Shown: positions 55,948 to 64,000 of the stretch, one piece after another
How the letters are laid out: the number at the start of each line of letters is the position of its first letter
How positions within the stretch are numbered: the stretch's first letter is position 1
Assembly: GCA_029248525.1 (NCBI GenBank)
Contig: JAQWJE010000049.1
Location: 861,836 to 925,835 of the forward strand
Source of the DNA: Candidatus Binatia bacterium
GTDB lineage: Bacteria > Desulfobacterota > Binatia > UBA12015
Direction: 5' to 3'
DNA: 64,000 nucleotides
Notes under the pieces: model-generated
What the model saw: only the letters and a program-made list of their open reading frames with translations
The model's database searches: none
What the model was told of the DNA's origin: nothing
Position numbers and translations under genes: made by a program

Positions 55948-57990
55948 TTACCGGGAGGGCTTGATCCAGATCGGCGAGGACCAGACGCGCTCGCGTATCG
56001 TTGCGGGGACGCGCGGGTCGGGTTCGCGGCCCAGTCGCAGGGAGTCGTAGGTTGACCAGCGACAGGTGGGATTTTGCAGGACGCGCACGTAGTAGAAGGC
56101 GCTTCGTGCCGGGTCGAAGTCGGGATCTTGCCAGGTCGCCGCCAGTTCCATGCTGCCGGTCTCGCCGACGAGCGCGCAGCTGGTCAGATCAACGGAGGCG
56201 CCGTTGTCGGGGCAGCGTCGAGTGGTGGGGTCGACCTCAAGGCCATCCGCACAGGCGATGTCCTGAACCAGCTCGTGAGTTTTGCCCTCGGCATCGATCC
56301 AGCCCTTGACCATCTGGATCCTCTGCAAGGGTGCGCTCATCCAGTCGCCAAGAGCCGAGACGTAAAATGTCGGACTGGCGTCATGGCCGGACCGCGGGCG
56401 GAGCACGCCGCCCATCGGGACGCCGCCTGCGGCGGCGATCGCGACCGGCTCCGCCTCGTCAAGAATGCTCTCGTCGAAATCCTCGCCGGCAAAAAAGCGC
56501 AGCGTGATCCGCGGGCCTGACGAGGCGTAAACCTCACGACGTTGCATCGCGGCAAAGATCGCGTCGCGGGTATTTTCCGGGGCCCAGACCGCAGCCAGGC
56601 CGCCCGGGGTGTTGAACCGCAGGGGTGAGAGGTGAGGCTTGGGTTCGCTGCCGGGTTTCTCGGGTGCCCCGAAACGACGAATCGCGGGAGAACTCACCTG
56701 GCCGACAGCGCCCACGAAATCCCATTCGTCGGTGTCCCCCGGGTTTCCATTATGCGTGTCGGTGGATCCAATCATGCCGAAGGCCAGCGGGTTCATGCCG
56801 AGACCTTGCTCGAGTTGGAGGCCGATCTTGAGTCCCTGGCGGGCAAAGCCAGTCTCAAAGGCGCAGCCGGTCTCCTCGCCGGGTTCGCAGGGTTCAAAGA
56901 CCTGGCTAAAGGCGCACTCTTCGTCGGTGGCGCCAACTCCCAGTGCGCATTCCGAGGCCCCCTTGATCTGGTAGATCTCGGCCAGTGGTTCGCGCCTTTT
57001 GCGGATCTCCCATTCGTCTTCGCCGTATTCGCCGCCGTCGTATGTGTAGCGGCTGTAGGCGAGGCCCCAGGATTTGTTCATGTTGTGAGGAATCGTGAGG
57101 AAGTCACATTTCCCCGTGCAGGTCTCTTCGAGGCCTCGCCAGAGATCGATTGCGTTGGATACCTCGAGAGACGAGATCGCGAATTCCGGGAGATCCGATC
57201 CGTTAAACAGGATGTTGCGGTGCATTTTCCCGGCGTCGGGCAGGGTCGGGGAGTATTCGTAGGCGGCAAATGTAGTGAATGTGCCCGGGTCGTTTTCGGC
57301 ATCGGCCAGCGCTATATATCGTGCCCAATCACTGCGGGCATCCTGCTCGCAGCGCAGCACACCGCCTTCGCCGCGGCCACAGATCGGCCACGAATCGCGC
57401 CCCTTGGCGGTGCGCACCTCTGGTTGATACACGCCCGCCGGAGCGTCGGGATTCTTCTCGACGTCTGGTTTGGTGAAGCTGACGATGGTCCGCAGCAGCA
57501 GGAAGGCCATTGGGTTCGGTGTCTCGAGAAGGTAGCAGTTGATCGATTCGAACCAGGTGAGGTCTGTTTCGTCACAGCGCGTGCTCACACCGAAGCCCTC
57601 GGCATGGTCGGTGATCGCGACGAAGTCGAGCGGGCGTGCGAGCTGCATGGTCTCGCCGCCCGTGCTGAGAAGGGCTTCGCCCTTTGCGAAGCGATAGGCG
57701 TCCTCGACGGTCACCGTTGTTCCCATGAGCTTTGCATCGAAGCTTTCGTGGGTATGGACATGGGTGTCGCCCCAGTACACGTTGTTCAGAGAGTTGCGCG
57801 GTTGGATGACCCTTGGCTGGGGCTCCGGCTTCGGGACTCTGGAATCATCCTGAAGCGCGTAGTCGGCCGCCAGATTGTCGGCGCCCACCCGTTGCATCCT
57901 TTCGTAGGTGCTCTGGCCGAAGGTGAACCACCCAACGATTGCGGCAAGCGCGACCAGGCCGATCGCCCCCAGGAAAATCTTTCTTATCAT
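55948..57990 (-). CDS. DUF3604 protein, copy 4, membrane-anchored
   Basis: A 680-residue protein from the ATG at 57990, beginning with a single N-terminal helix (IFLGAIGLVALAAIVGW). WGDTHVHTHESFDA (His77, His79), AITDHAEGFGV and MIGSTDTHNGN are the same metal-site pattern as in the other copies. It is the most divergent of the four. It starts 100 bp after the TonB receptor stop and is followed after 37 bp by copy 3. The frame is open to 58170, but the extra sequence would overlap the receptor and has no signal. Confidence 0.8.
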   Translation of the reverse strand: MIRKIFLGAIGLVALAAIVGWFTFGQSTYERMQRVGADNLAADYALQDDSRVPKPEPQPRVIQPRNSLNNVYWGDTHVHTHESFDAKLMGTTVTVEDAYRFAKGEALLSTGGETMQLARPLDFVAITDHAEGFGVSTRCDETDLTWFESINCYLLETPNPMAFLLLRTIVSFTKPDVEKNPDAPAGVYQPEVRTAKGRDSWPICGRGEGGVLRCEQDARSDWARYIALADAENDPGTFTTFAAYEYSPTLPDAGKMHRNILFNGSDLPEFAISSLEVSNAIDLWRGLEETCTGKCDFLTIPHNMNKSWGLAYSRYTYDGGEYGEDEWEIRKRREPLAEIYQIKGASECALGVGATDEECAFSQVFEPCEPGEETGCAFETGFARQGLKIGLQLEQGLGMNPLAFGMIGSTDTHNGNPGDTDEWDFVGAVGQVSSPAIRRFGAPEKPGSEPKPHLSPLRFNTPGGLAAVWAPENTRDAIFAAMQRREVYASSGPRITLRFFAGEDFDESILDEAEPVAIAAAGGVPMGGVLRPRSGHDASPTFYVSALGDWMSAPLQRIQMVKGWIDAEGKTHELVQDIACADGLEVDPTTRRCPDNGASVDLTSCALVGETGSMELAATWQDPDFDPARSAFYYVRVLQNPTCRWSTYDSLRLGREPDPRVPATIRERVWSSPIWIKPSR

Positions 57991-58090
57991 CAATGATTTC
58001 TTTCCGAGGCTTCGACTCGGGGTCCTCGATCCGGGGCTCCCGATCCCGGGCGCTCGAACCCGGTGTTTCCATTGATTCTCTGGCTGCGCC

Positions 58091-60589
58091 TCAGAAGCGG
58101 TAGGAAAGCTCGGCACCAAAGGTGCGCGGGATCGTGAAGTTCCGAGTGATGACGCCGACGGAATTCGCAAGACTGAAGACGCTGCCGGCGGGCACGCGAG
58201 TATCGGTCAGATTCTCGCCCCAGAGGGCGACTTGAGCGCTATCGTCGAAGAAATCGTAGGAGACGCGAGCACCGAGGTTGTTGCGGCCTGGTTGCCTGGC
58301 TTGTGGCACCTCGGGCCCCAGCGCATAGTTGTCGCTCTGATAGCTCCATTGCGCACGGGTCGTCAGCCAGCCTCGCATCCAGTCGCGTTGTCCCAACTCC
58401 AGCGGGAAGGAATACTGCGCCGAGAGGAAGGATTGAAAGCTGGGGACCCCCTCGATCTTCTGGCCTGATTTGTTGATCTCCTTGCCATCCAAATTGCTCA
58501 CGGCTCCCGGGAAGCTGGTGTAGCGCGCGTCAAGAAGTCCGATATTGCCGGATAGTACCAGGCCGGGCAGGGGCATGGCCGTCACCTCAAGCTCGGCGCC
58601 GCGGGTGGTTGCTTCCGCGGCGTTCAGGGTGAGGGTGAGGATTTCCTCGATCAGTCCTTCGTCGTCGAAAATGGTTTCGGTCACCCGGCGCTGGATGTTG
58701 TCATACTTGCCGTAGAACAAGGACACGTTCAGTGTCAGTCGGCGATCAAAGGCGATGGACTTCACGCCGATCTCGAAGTTGTCGAGGGTCTCGGGCTCGA
58801 AGGGCTCGAGCTGATTCCCTCCGGCGCTGGGATTGATGGTTGCGTTGAAACCGCCGCCCTTGAAGCCCTGAGAGTAGGTGAAGTAGCCCATCAAATGGTC
58901 CAGGCGGATATCGTCGAACCACTCCTCCGGTGCGGTCAAGGCAATGCTCGCCATCGGACTCCATGCGTCGAACGTTTTGTCGCCGGATCCGTCGAATACT
59001 ACTGCAGGAGGGTCTGCCAGCAGGTTGGTGTTGATCTGTGTGGCCTGTTTTCGATCGGATGAGTAGCGCAGCCCTGCCGTCAGGCTGGCCCACTCGGTGA
59101 GCGCGGCCGTGGCCTGGCTGAAGAACGCCCAGGTAAAGTTGTCGGTCTCGAGGTTGTTCAAGGTGGCCGATGTGACCACCGGGATTCCGACATTGGTGAC
59201 GGAGGGCCGCTGGGCATTCTCCCAGAAGGCGAAAAAACCACCGACGAAGTTGATACGGCCGTCCCAGGCTGTCGCGTTGATCTGGAATTCCTGCTGGATT
59301 TGTTCGGAGTCGCCGGGATCGCCCTTGGTTGGATCGGGTCCCCCCCGGCTCGTCAGCGAGACCATGGGAAAGGGCGTTGCGTCGAGGTCGATTGCGGATG
59401 CAGTCGTCTGCTGGCGCCAGGAGGTAATGGACTTCAGTACGATATCTTCCACCCAGTCGGTATCCCCGACGTCGTATTGAATCGTTCCCCAGGTGCCGTA
59501 GCTGGTCGCGCTTTGGACCTGATTGACGTTCATGGGATGTGTATATGGTCGAGACTCGCGACAGGCATCATAGAAGCCTGGCTGGAAATTCCCGATGTTT
59601 GTCTCCTGAGCAATGGCACATTGGCCGATGGCCAACTGCCCGTGGGATTTCCACCAGGTCCCTGTCATGTCGATCGTGAGAGCGTCTGTTGGCAGGAATC
59701 GAAACGAGCCCAGAAACGTAAGGCTGTTCTGGCGGCCCAGGTCATCGAGGCCGAGGTAGGGATTCGTCGCATAGCCCCCGCGATTTTGCGATGCGAAAGC
59801 AAGACGCGTGAACAGCTTGTCCTCGAACCAGCCGATATCGACCGGGATGTTGATCATGCTGCGGGTGTTGACGATCCCCTGGTTGCCGACGCGCACCATC
59901 TGGAAGCCCTCGAGTTCGTCGGCCGGCTTGCGTGTGGTGATATTGACAGCGCCTCCGATCGTGTTTTTGCCGAACAGAGTGCCTTGTGGTCCACGCAGGA
60001 CTTCGACGCCCGCGATGTCGAGGGTGTCGAAAACAGCGGCTTGCGCGCGCGGGAGGAAAACACCGTCCACGTACATGCCGACGCCGGGCTCGAACGCCAC
60101 GCCCGCTGACGCAGTGCCGACGCCGCGGATGCGGATTTGTGCTGAGGTCTGGCCCGAGGCGATCGTGATGTTCGGGACGAGGTTCTCGATCTGGTCGATT
60201 CGCGTCACGTTGGCCTCGCGCAGGAGGTTCTCGCTCATCGCGGTGATAGATACAGGTGTGTCCTCGAGGAACTCTTCGCGTTTTCTTGCCTGAACGACGA
60301 TTTCCTCGATTTGGCCCCGAGTGGAAGGTGAGAGGCCGGACTCGTCGCCTGCTTCCGCCTGCGCGACTTCGGCGTCGGCCTCGGTTGCCGGGCCGCCGAC
60401 GTCGGTTGGCGATTCAATGAGCTCCTCATAGGCCGATGGCGCCTCGATCTGCGCTTGCGCGAGGCCTGTGATCCCCGGCACCAGAATCAGTGCTGACAAC
60501 AACACGTTTCGGCATCCCTGAACCAAGGGAGCAGGTGCGCTGATTGCGCCGGAAGCCCCGCGAAAGCGACGAATTCTCAGGTTTAGCAT
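58091..60589 (-). CDS. TonB-dependent outer-membrane receptor
   Basis: An 832-residue protein. A signal region (about 29-47) and an acidic linker precede a TonB box and plug: IEEIVVQARKREEFLEDTPVSITAM (from 94) and later LRGPQGTLFGKNTIGGAVNITTRKP, the plug signature of siderophore- and substrate-type receptors. The C-terminus ends FGAELSYRF with the terminal Phe of outer-membrane barrels. It imports a bulky ligand with TonB energy. It is followed by two DUF3604 genes and is divergent from tetR. The ATG at 60589 lies inside a palindrome of the divergent operator. Confidence 0.9.
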   Translation of the reverse strand: MLNLRIRRFRGASGAISAPAPLVQGCRNVLLSALILVPGITGLAQAQIEAPSAYEELIESPTDVGGPATEADAEVAQAEAGDESGLSPSTRGQIEEIVVQARKREEFLEDTPVSITAMSENLLREANVTRIDQIENLVPNITIASGQTSAQIRIRGVGTASAGVAFEPGVGMYVDGVFLPRAQAAVFDTLDIAGVEVLRGPQGTLFGKNTIGGAVNITTRKPADELEGFQMVRVGNQGIVNTRSMINIPVDIGWFEDKLFTRLAFASQNRGGYATNPYLGLDDLGRQNSLTFLGSFRFLPTDALTIDMTGTWWKSHGQLAIGQCAIAQETNIGNFQPGFYDACRESRPYTHPMNVNQVQSATSYGTWGTIQYDVGDTDWVEDIVLKSITSWRQQTTASAIDLDATPFPMVSLTSRGGPDPTKGDPGDSEQIQQEFQINATAWDGRINFVGGFFAFWENAQRPSVTNVGIPVVTSATLNNLETDNFTWAFFSQATAALTEWASLTAGLRYSSDRKQATQINTNLLADPPAVVFDGSGDKTFDAWSPMASIALTAPEEWFDDIRLDHLMGYFTYSQGFKGGGFNATINPSAGGNQLEPFEPETLDNFEIGVKSIAFDRRLTLNVSLFYGKYDNIQRRVTETIFDDEGLIEEILTLTLNAAEATTRGAELEVTAMPLPGLVLSGNIGLLDARYTSFPGAVSNLDGKEINKSGQKIEGVPSFQSFLSAQYSFPLELGQRDWMRGWLTTRAQWSYQSDNYALGPEVPQARQPGRNNLGARVSYDFFDDSAQVALWGENLTDTRVPAGSVFSLANSVGVITRNFTIPRTFGAELSYRF

Positions 60590-60617
60590 ATTGCTAAATA
60601 TTTAGCATTCTGCTAAA
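60582..60617. promoter_or_regulatory. Tandem palindromic operators TTTAGCA-N3-TGCTAAA (two copies)
   Basis: Two 17-bp sites at 60582-60598 and 60601-60617, each with perfect 7-bp arms TTTAGCA and TGCTAAA around TAT and TTC; their centres are 19 bp apart. They fill the gap of about 30 bp between the divergent TonB receptor and tetR starts, and the first overlaps the receptor start codon. The spacing and symmetry fit cooperative binding by the TetR-family dimer encoded next to it. Confidence 0.75.
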
Positions 60618-60621
60618 CTTG

Positions 60622-61290
60622 ATGTCAAACATGTCAGATAATTCCGAATTGCCGGCGACAGTCCTGGAAAAGGGCCAGGCTCGGCCGTTACCGAAGGCGA
60701 ATCAGGGCCGCGCCGAAACTGAGCGGCGATTGATCGAGGCCGCTCTCGAGTTGATCAAGAGAAACGGTATTCTCGCGGGCCTGAATCTTCGGGAAGTTGC
60801 CGCCGCCGCGGGCGTCAATCGTGGCAATATTTATCACTACTTCGGCTCCAGGCAGGAATTGCTCCGCGAGGCGATCGCCCGTCGTTTCAAAGTGATTAGA
60901 AAACAGCTCAATGCTGACTTCCGGGGGCTCCCTTTTGTCGAGCGGCGCACGAGGCAATTTCGAGGTGACAGCTTTCAGGACAGCAAACTACGCGCCTTGC
61001 TCGTGATTGACGGAGACGGAAGTGTGGACCCCATGCCAGCCTATGAGGGCGCGCTCAGCAGCCTGAAGGAGGACGTCGTCAACGGGGATATTGACCCCGC
61101 CCACGATCTCGAGGCATTGCAGGTTGCGCTCTCGGCGATGCTTCGCGGCTACCGGATTTTCCGCGAGCCTTACGCCAAGCGGGTTGGCGCGGATATCGAG
61201 GCGCTCGACGAGCGAGTGGCGTCCGTCGTCGGCGGTTGGCTCGAGACGATGAAGCAACCGCCCGCGGCAACGCCGGATCGCGCGGACTGA
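60622..61290 (+). CDS. TetR family transcriptional regulator
   Basis: A 222-residue regulator from the ATG at 60622. The N-terminal domain has RRLIEAALELIKRNGILAGLNL and the helix-turn-helix REVAAAAGVNRGNIYHYFGS, as in TetR/AcrR. The ligand domain is unrecognised. It probably binds the tandem palindromes 4 bp upstream and so controls its own gene and the divergent TonB receptor-DUF3604 operon. Its TGA overlaps the start of the next gene (TGATG), so two further genes are translated with it. The true start could be the next ATG at 60631. Confidence 0.85.
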   Translation: MSNMSDNSELPATVLEKGQARPLPKANQGRAETERRLIEAALELIKRNGILAGLNLREVAAAAGVNRGNIYHYFGSRQELLREAIARRFKVIRKQLNADFRGLPFVERRTRQFRGDSFQDSKLRALLVIDGDGSVDPMPAYEGALSSLKEDVVNGDIDPAHDLEALQVALSAMLRGYRIFREPYAKRVGADIEALDERVASVVGGWLETMKQPPAATPDRAD

Positions 61291-62252
61291 TGCCCGCTTT
61301 ACCCGGGTTTTTTTCCCGTGCCCCGGCCCGATCGATCCTCTGTCGATCCTTGTTTCGGTCGGCGATCGTGCTCGCGGTGCTGAGTACGGTACTGACTTCG
61401 TGCCTTTCACCGGAGCCGCGGCCTGCGGGGGCGCCTGTCGCGCTCGACGAGCACGGCCAACCGGCAAGCCTTCTATCCGCATTTTTTGGACTCGATGGAG
61501 ATTTGCCGCTGTTCGCCCGTCTTCTTCTCTGTCGAGGGGCCGCGGGAACAGACGGTATGCCGGTGGTCCTGTCTCATACGATCGACGCGCAAACTCTCGC
61601 GGCAGAGGATTTTCGCGTCTTCACTCGATCGGGGGCCGAGACAGCGCCCCTCTGTGTGACTCTCCAGCCGGCTATGGATGAAGGCGAAGGCCGGACTGTG
61701 CTCCTCATCGGTGAGTTTGGCGATGCTGAGGAGGATCCGCCGGTGAAAGTGGAAGTGGTCGGCGAACTTCTGTCCGACGGCGCAACGGGTGGTCCGGTGA
61801 GCTTTCGTGGAAAGGCGATCGAGGTAACACCTTTGGAGGCCGGGCCAAGTCTCGTGCTGGCCGAGGTGATACCCGCCGAACAAAGGTCGACCTCGGGGCG
61901 GGGCTCTGCCTGCCCGCCGGACACCCGCCAGGTGGTCCGGGTGACCTGGGCTGGAGGTGTGTCACCCCCGCGCGGGACCGATGCCGGCGCAATCGAGCGC
62001 GCCCCGTATCGAGTGACGGTGGAACGTGCCGGGGGGCAGCGCGAGGAGATCACACCGGCGGCCATCGCGGATCTCGGCGACAATGATAACAACCACCATC
62101 TATGCCTCGATACCCGGGACCCGGCGATCTCGGTTTCCTTTCCGGCGGGACAGCTCGTGGACCCCAATCAGGACCTCAACCCTGCGACGAAACTTCGGAT
62201 CAAGCCTGGCCCCGGCGCTCACCGCAAGACTACGGCGACGCGGCACGGATGA
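61290..62252 (+). CDS. Hypothetical lipoprotein coupled to tetR
   Basis: A 320-residue protein starting at an ATG that overlaps the tetR stop (TGATG). A signal ends in VLTSC, so it is lipid-anchored. The mature part is beta-rich (ARLLLCRGAAG, VVLSHTIDAQTLAAEDF, VLLIGEFGD, QVVRVTWAGGVSPPRG) and has no family I recognise. Its stop overlaps the start of the PQQ-like gene (ATGA). Location and coupling suggest an outer-membrane or periplasmic partner of the propeller protein. Confidence 0.65.
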   Translation: MPALPGFFSRAPARSILCRSLFRSAIVLAVLSTVLTSCLSPEPRPAGAPVALDEHGQPASLLSAFFGLDGDLPLFARLLLCRGAAGTDGMPVVLSHTIDAQTLAAEDFRVFTRSGAETAPLCVTLQPAMDEGEGRTVLLIGEFGDAEEDPPVKVEVVGELLSDGATGGPVSFRGKAIEVTPLEAGPSLVLAEVIPAEQRSTSGRGSACPPDTRQVVRVTWAGGVSPPRGTDAGAIERAPYRVTVERAGGQREEITPAAIADLGDNDNNHHLCLDTRDPAISVSFPAGQLVDPNQDLNPATKLRIKPGPGAHRKTTATRHG

Positions 62253-64000
62253 CGGCTTTCTACAAGAAACTCCTCGGGGCTGTCGGGCTAGTGTTGGCCG
62301 CAGCCCTCGGCTTTGTCGTATGGGAAGTATTTTTCGATCAGGGTGGTCCGCATCACCCGAGAGTTTTCGGCCCCCCTGCGAAAACCAGCTGGAGGCCATC
62401 GGGGGCGCGTTCTGCGGGCGCCCATGGTTTCGATGTCATTCCCGAACCGACCACCTTCCACGCCATCCACGTAGGCGTGATCAATTCGGATCATGTCTGG
62501 GGCGTGGCCGCCCCGATGTTCGCCCCTGATTGGGTGGCTGAGCCGTCCTATTTCGTGGGCAATGGTCCCACGTTTGATAACGAAGGCAATCTCTATTTCA
62601 GCCCCCGATTCTATCATGGGGATCGGGTGGCCGTGGTCTCTCTTGATGCGGATACGGGCGAACGGCGTTGGGCCATCCCCAGCCAGAGCGATCGCGAGAC
62701 GATGAGTCCGGCTTTTGTGCTGAACGATCCGGACGACCCGGGATCCCAGATCCTGTACGTCGTCAGCTACACCCGGGCCATTGCGCTGCGGCCTGATGGG
62801 TCGGTGGTCTGGAGCATTCCCACCGGGTTGGAGCTTCCTCCGCGGGTGCCTGGAAAGAACCCCGGCTCGGCCTTGCATAGTTTCAATTATCATCCGGTGA
62901 CCGACTCGTTGATTACGGTTTCCAAGGCTGGAGAATTATTTGCCTTCGACCGAAAGACCGGCGCGTTGAAAACCCCTCTCGGCCAGATCCCGGGCGCGCC
63001 GGCCATCAGTGGCACGGGCGCCAGGATTCCCGGCTTTGTGACCAAGCGAGTCGATCCATTGATGGATGCGGCTTTCGGCAAAACCGAGGGTGGTTTGAGC
63101 CTGTTCTCGTCGGCGGTGAATTATATTTATGGCGGCGGTGGTATTGTGACCAATTATTTCAGCATCGCTCCTGACACTAGCCGGATCTATATCGCGGCCA
63201 CCGCGGAAGATGCAGAAGATGGCACCGAGGATGGGCGATCCGAAATCGGAGCCATCTACGCACTGGACTTGGTGGAGGATGATGCCGGTGGCCTGGAATT
63301 CCGAATCCTGAATCGAGCTACTTTTCAGGGCGGCACGGGGTCGACCCCGGCGCTGAGCGCCGATGGCAGCCGGGTCTATGTGTCCGACAACCTGGGGCAT
63401 GTGATCGCTTTGGACAGCGAATTGAACGAGATCTGGCGGTTTGATGTGGAAGAGCCGCTGGTGGGTTCGATCTCGGTGGCCTCCGACAACCATGAACTCT
63501 ACGCGGTCACCCGCAATGACGTGATCCAGCTGGTCGACAATGGGGACCATGGTGTCCGGACCTGGACAGCTAGGCTCAACGGCTTCGATGGCTACGCCAA
63601 CGTGGATCGGCAATCCAATACGTTGACCGCGACCGTTACAGCCAATGGCGTCGTGGTCGGGATTGGCGGGGGCAAGTCGTTGTTCGGGTTCAACCTGATG
63701 CTGCACGTAGGCATGGGCCTGCTGGATCGGGAAACCGGAGAGTTGCGCTACTTTGCCGAAGGCCGGGAGGACTCTCTGGCGATGAGCACGGTAGCTCCGG
63801 ATGGCAGTATCTATGTGGCGCACTCGCCGATTCGGCGGGCTGTCGGCAAGGCCATGTATCCGGAGTTGACCCCGGAGCTGACCGGAGGCATCGCGCGCTA
63901 TAAACCCGTTCGACTCGATCTGCTGGCACGGGATGCCATTTGCGCGGCCGAGGCTCGCGGTGCCAATGCGAGCACGCTTGACCCGACCACTCAGGCCGCA
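62249..64000 (+). CDS. PQQ-like beta-propeller repeat protein (runs off the right edge)
   Basis: The frame starts at an ATG overlapping the lipoprotein stop (ATGA) and is open to the end of the window (584 codons visible, no stop). An N-terminal helix (GAVGLVLAAALGFVVW) leads to blades with VVSLDADTGERRWAIPSQ, ALRPDGSVVWSIPTG, ELFAFDRKTGALKTPL and VYVSDNLGHVIALDSELNEIWRF, the repeated A(x)D(x)xTGxxxW pattern of PQQ-binding-like propellers. It is anchored at the membrane with its propeller outside. It may bind a quinone cofactor or simply act as a binding scaffold. Confidence 0.8.
   Translation, partial: MTAFYKKLLGAVGLVLAAALGFVVWEVFFDQGGPHHPRVFGPPAKTSWRPSGARSAGAHGFDVIPEPTTFHAIHVGVINSDHVWGVAAPMFAPDWVAEPSYFVGNGPTFDNEGNLYFSPRFYHGDRVAVVSLDADTGERRWAIPSQSDRETMSPAFVLNDPDDPGSQILYVVSYTRAIALRPDGSVVWSIPTGLELPPRVPGKNPGSALHSFNYHPVTDSLITVSKAGELFAFDRKTGALKTPLGQIPGAPAISGTGARIPGFVTKRVDPLMDAAFGKTEGGLSLFSSAVNYIYGGGGIVTNYFSIAPDTSRIYIAATAEDAEDGTEDGRSEIGAIYALDLVEDDAGGLEFRILNRATFQGGTGSTPALSADGSRVYVSDNLGHVIALDSELNEIWRFDVEEPLVGSISVASDNHELYAVTRNDVIQLVDNGDHGVRTWTARLNGFDGYANVDRQSNTLTATVTANGVVVGIGGGKSLFGFNLMLHVGMGLLDRETGELRYFAEGREDSLAMSTVAPDGSIYVAHSPIRRAVGKAMYPELTPELTGGIARYKPVRLDLLARDAICAAEARGANASTLDPTTQAA

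Noticed and set aside
56632..57996. 454-residue plus-strand frame
   Set aside because: Antisense to DUF3604 copy 4, which has family motifs and a clear operon position.

Overview
The window is about 60% GC, densely coded, and looks like a chromosome fragment of an uncultivated deltaproteobacterial-type Gram-negative bacterium (Myxococcota or Binatota-like). The reasons are an outer-membrane TonB receptor, many predicted lipoproteins, DUF1552/DUF1592 proteins, CotH and thrombospondin type-3 calcium-repeat proteins, a myxococcal-type Cys-rich repeat, and a catabolic set of F420-type, VOC, FAA-hydrolase and acetoacetate-decarboxylase-like enzymes. The lineage is an inference from gene content; no rRNA or tRNA gene was seen.

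Layout. 0-9.3 kb: end of a Baeyer-Villiger-type monooxygenase, a secreted cytochrome c/copper-monooxygenase-like lipoprotein with a palindrome upstream, DoxX, DUF1993, Coq4, an F420-type LLM oxidoreductase, a lipoprotein esterase and threonine ammonia-lyase. 9.3-22 kb: a frameshifted DUF3604 gene, DCC and MAPEG proteins, a GT-C transferase, a run of small-molecule enzymes (acetoacetate-decarboxylase-like, DapB-like, HAD, epoxide-hydrolase-like), a tetR-FAA hydrolase-VOC operon and a Tat-exported DUF362 protein. 22-38.8 kb: a large CotH protein, a second DUF3604 gene, a rhodanese lipoprotein, amidase, PQQ sugar dehydrogenase, kinase-like phosphotransferase, a TPR protein with an overlapping 50-residue ORF, a lipoprotein hydrolase and an acyltransferase. 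38.8-48.3 kb: a tightly coupled DUF1592-DUF1552-hypothetical operon, two glycosyltransferases, a methyltransferase and a Na+/H+-antiporter-like protein. 48.3-53.8 kb: a decayed adhesin-repeat remnant, a long secreted repeat protein, a 47-residue 12-Cys metallothionein-like protein directly before a sigma factor with a Cys-rich tail, and a secreted trypsin-like protease. 53.8-64 kb: two DUF3604 genes behind a TonB receptor, divergent from tetR-lipoprotein-PQQ-propeller.

Two units stand out. First, the 53.9-64 kb locus: TonB receptor plus two DUF3604 proteins on one strand, and tetR, a lipoprotein and a propeller protein with overlapping stop/start codons on the other, with two tandem 17-bp palindromes in the gap of about 30 bp. 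This reads as an envelope uptake-and-processing regulon whose ligand is unknown. Second, the metallothionein-like/sigma pair at 51.2-51.95 kb, whose paired Cys-rich regions suggest a metal-sensing and metal-buffering module. Four DUF3604 paralogues in 64 kb, one with a single-base deletion, are also unusual.
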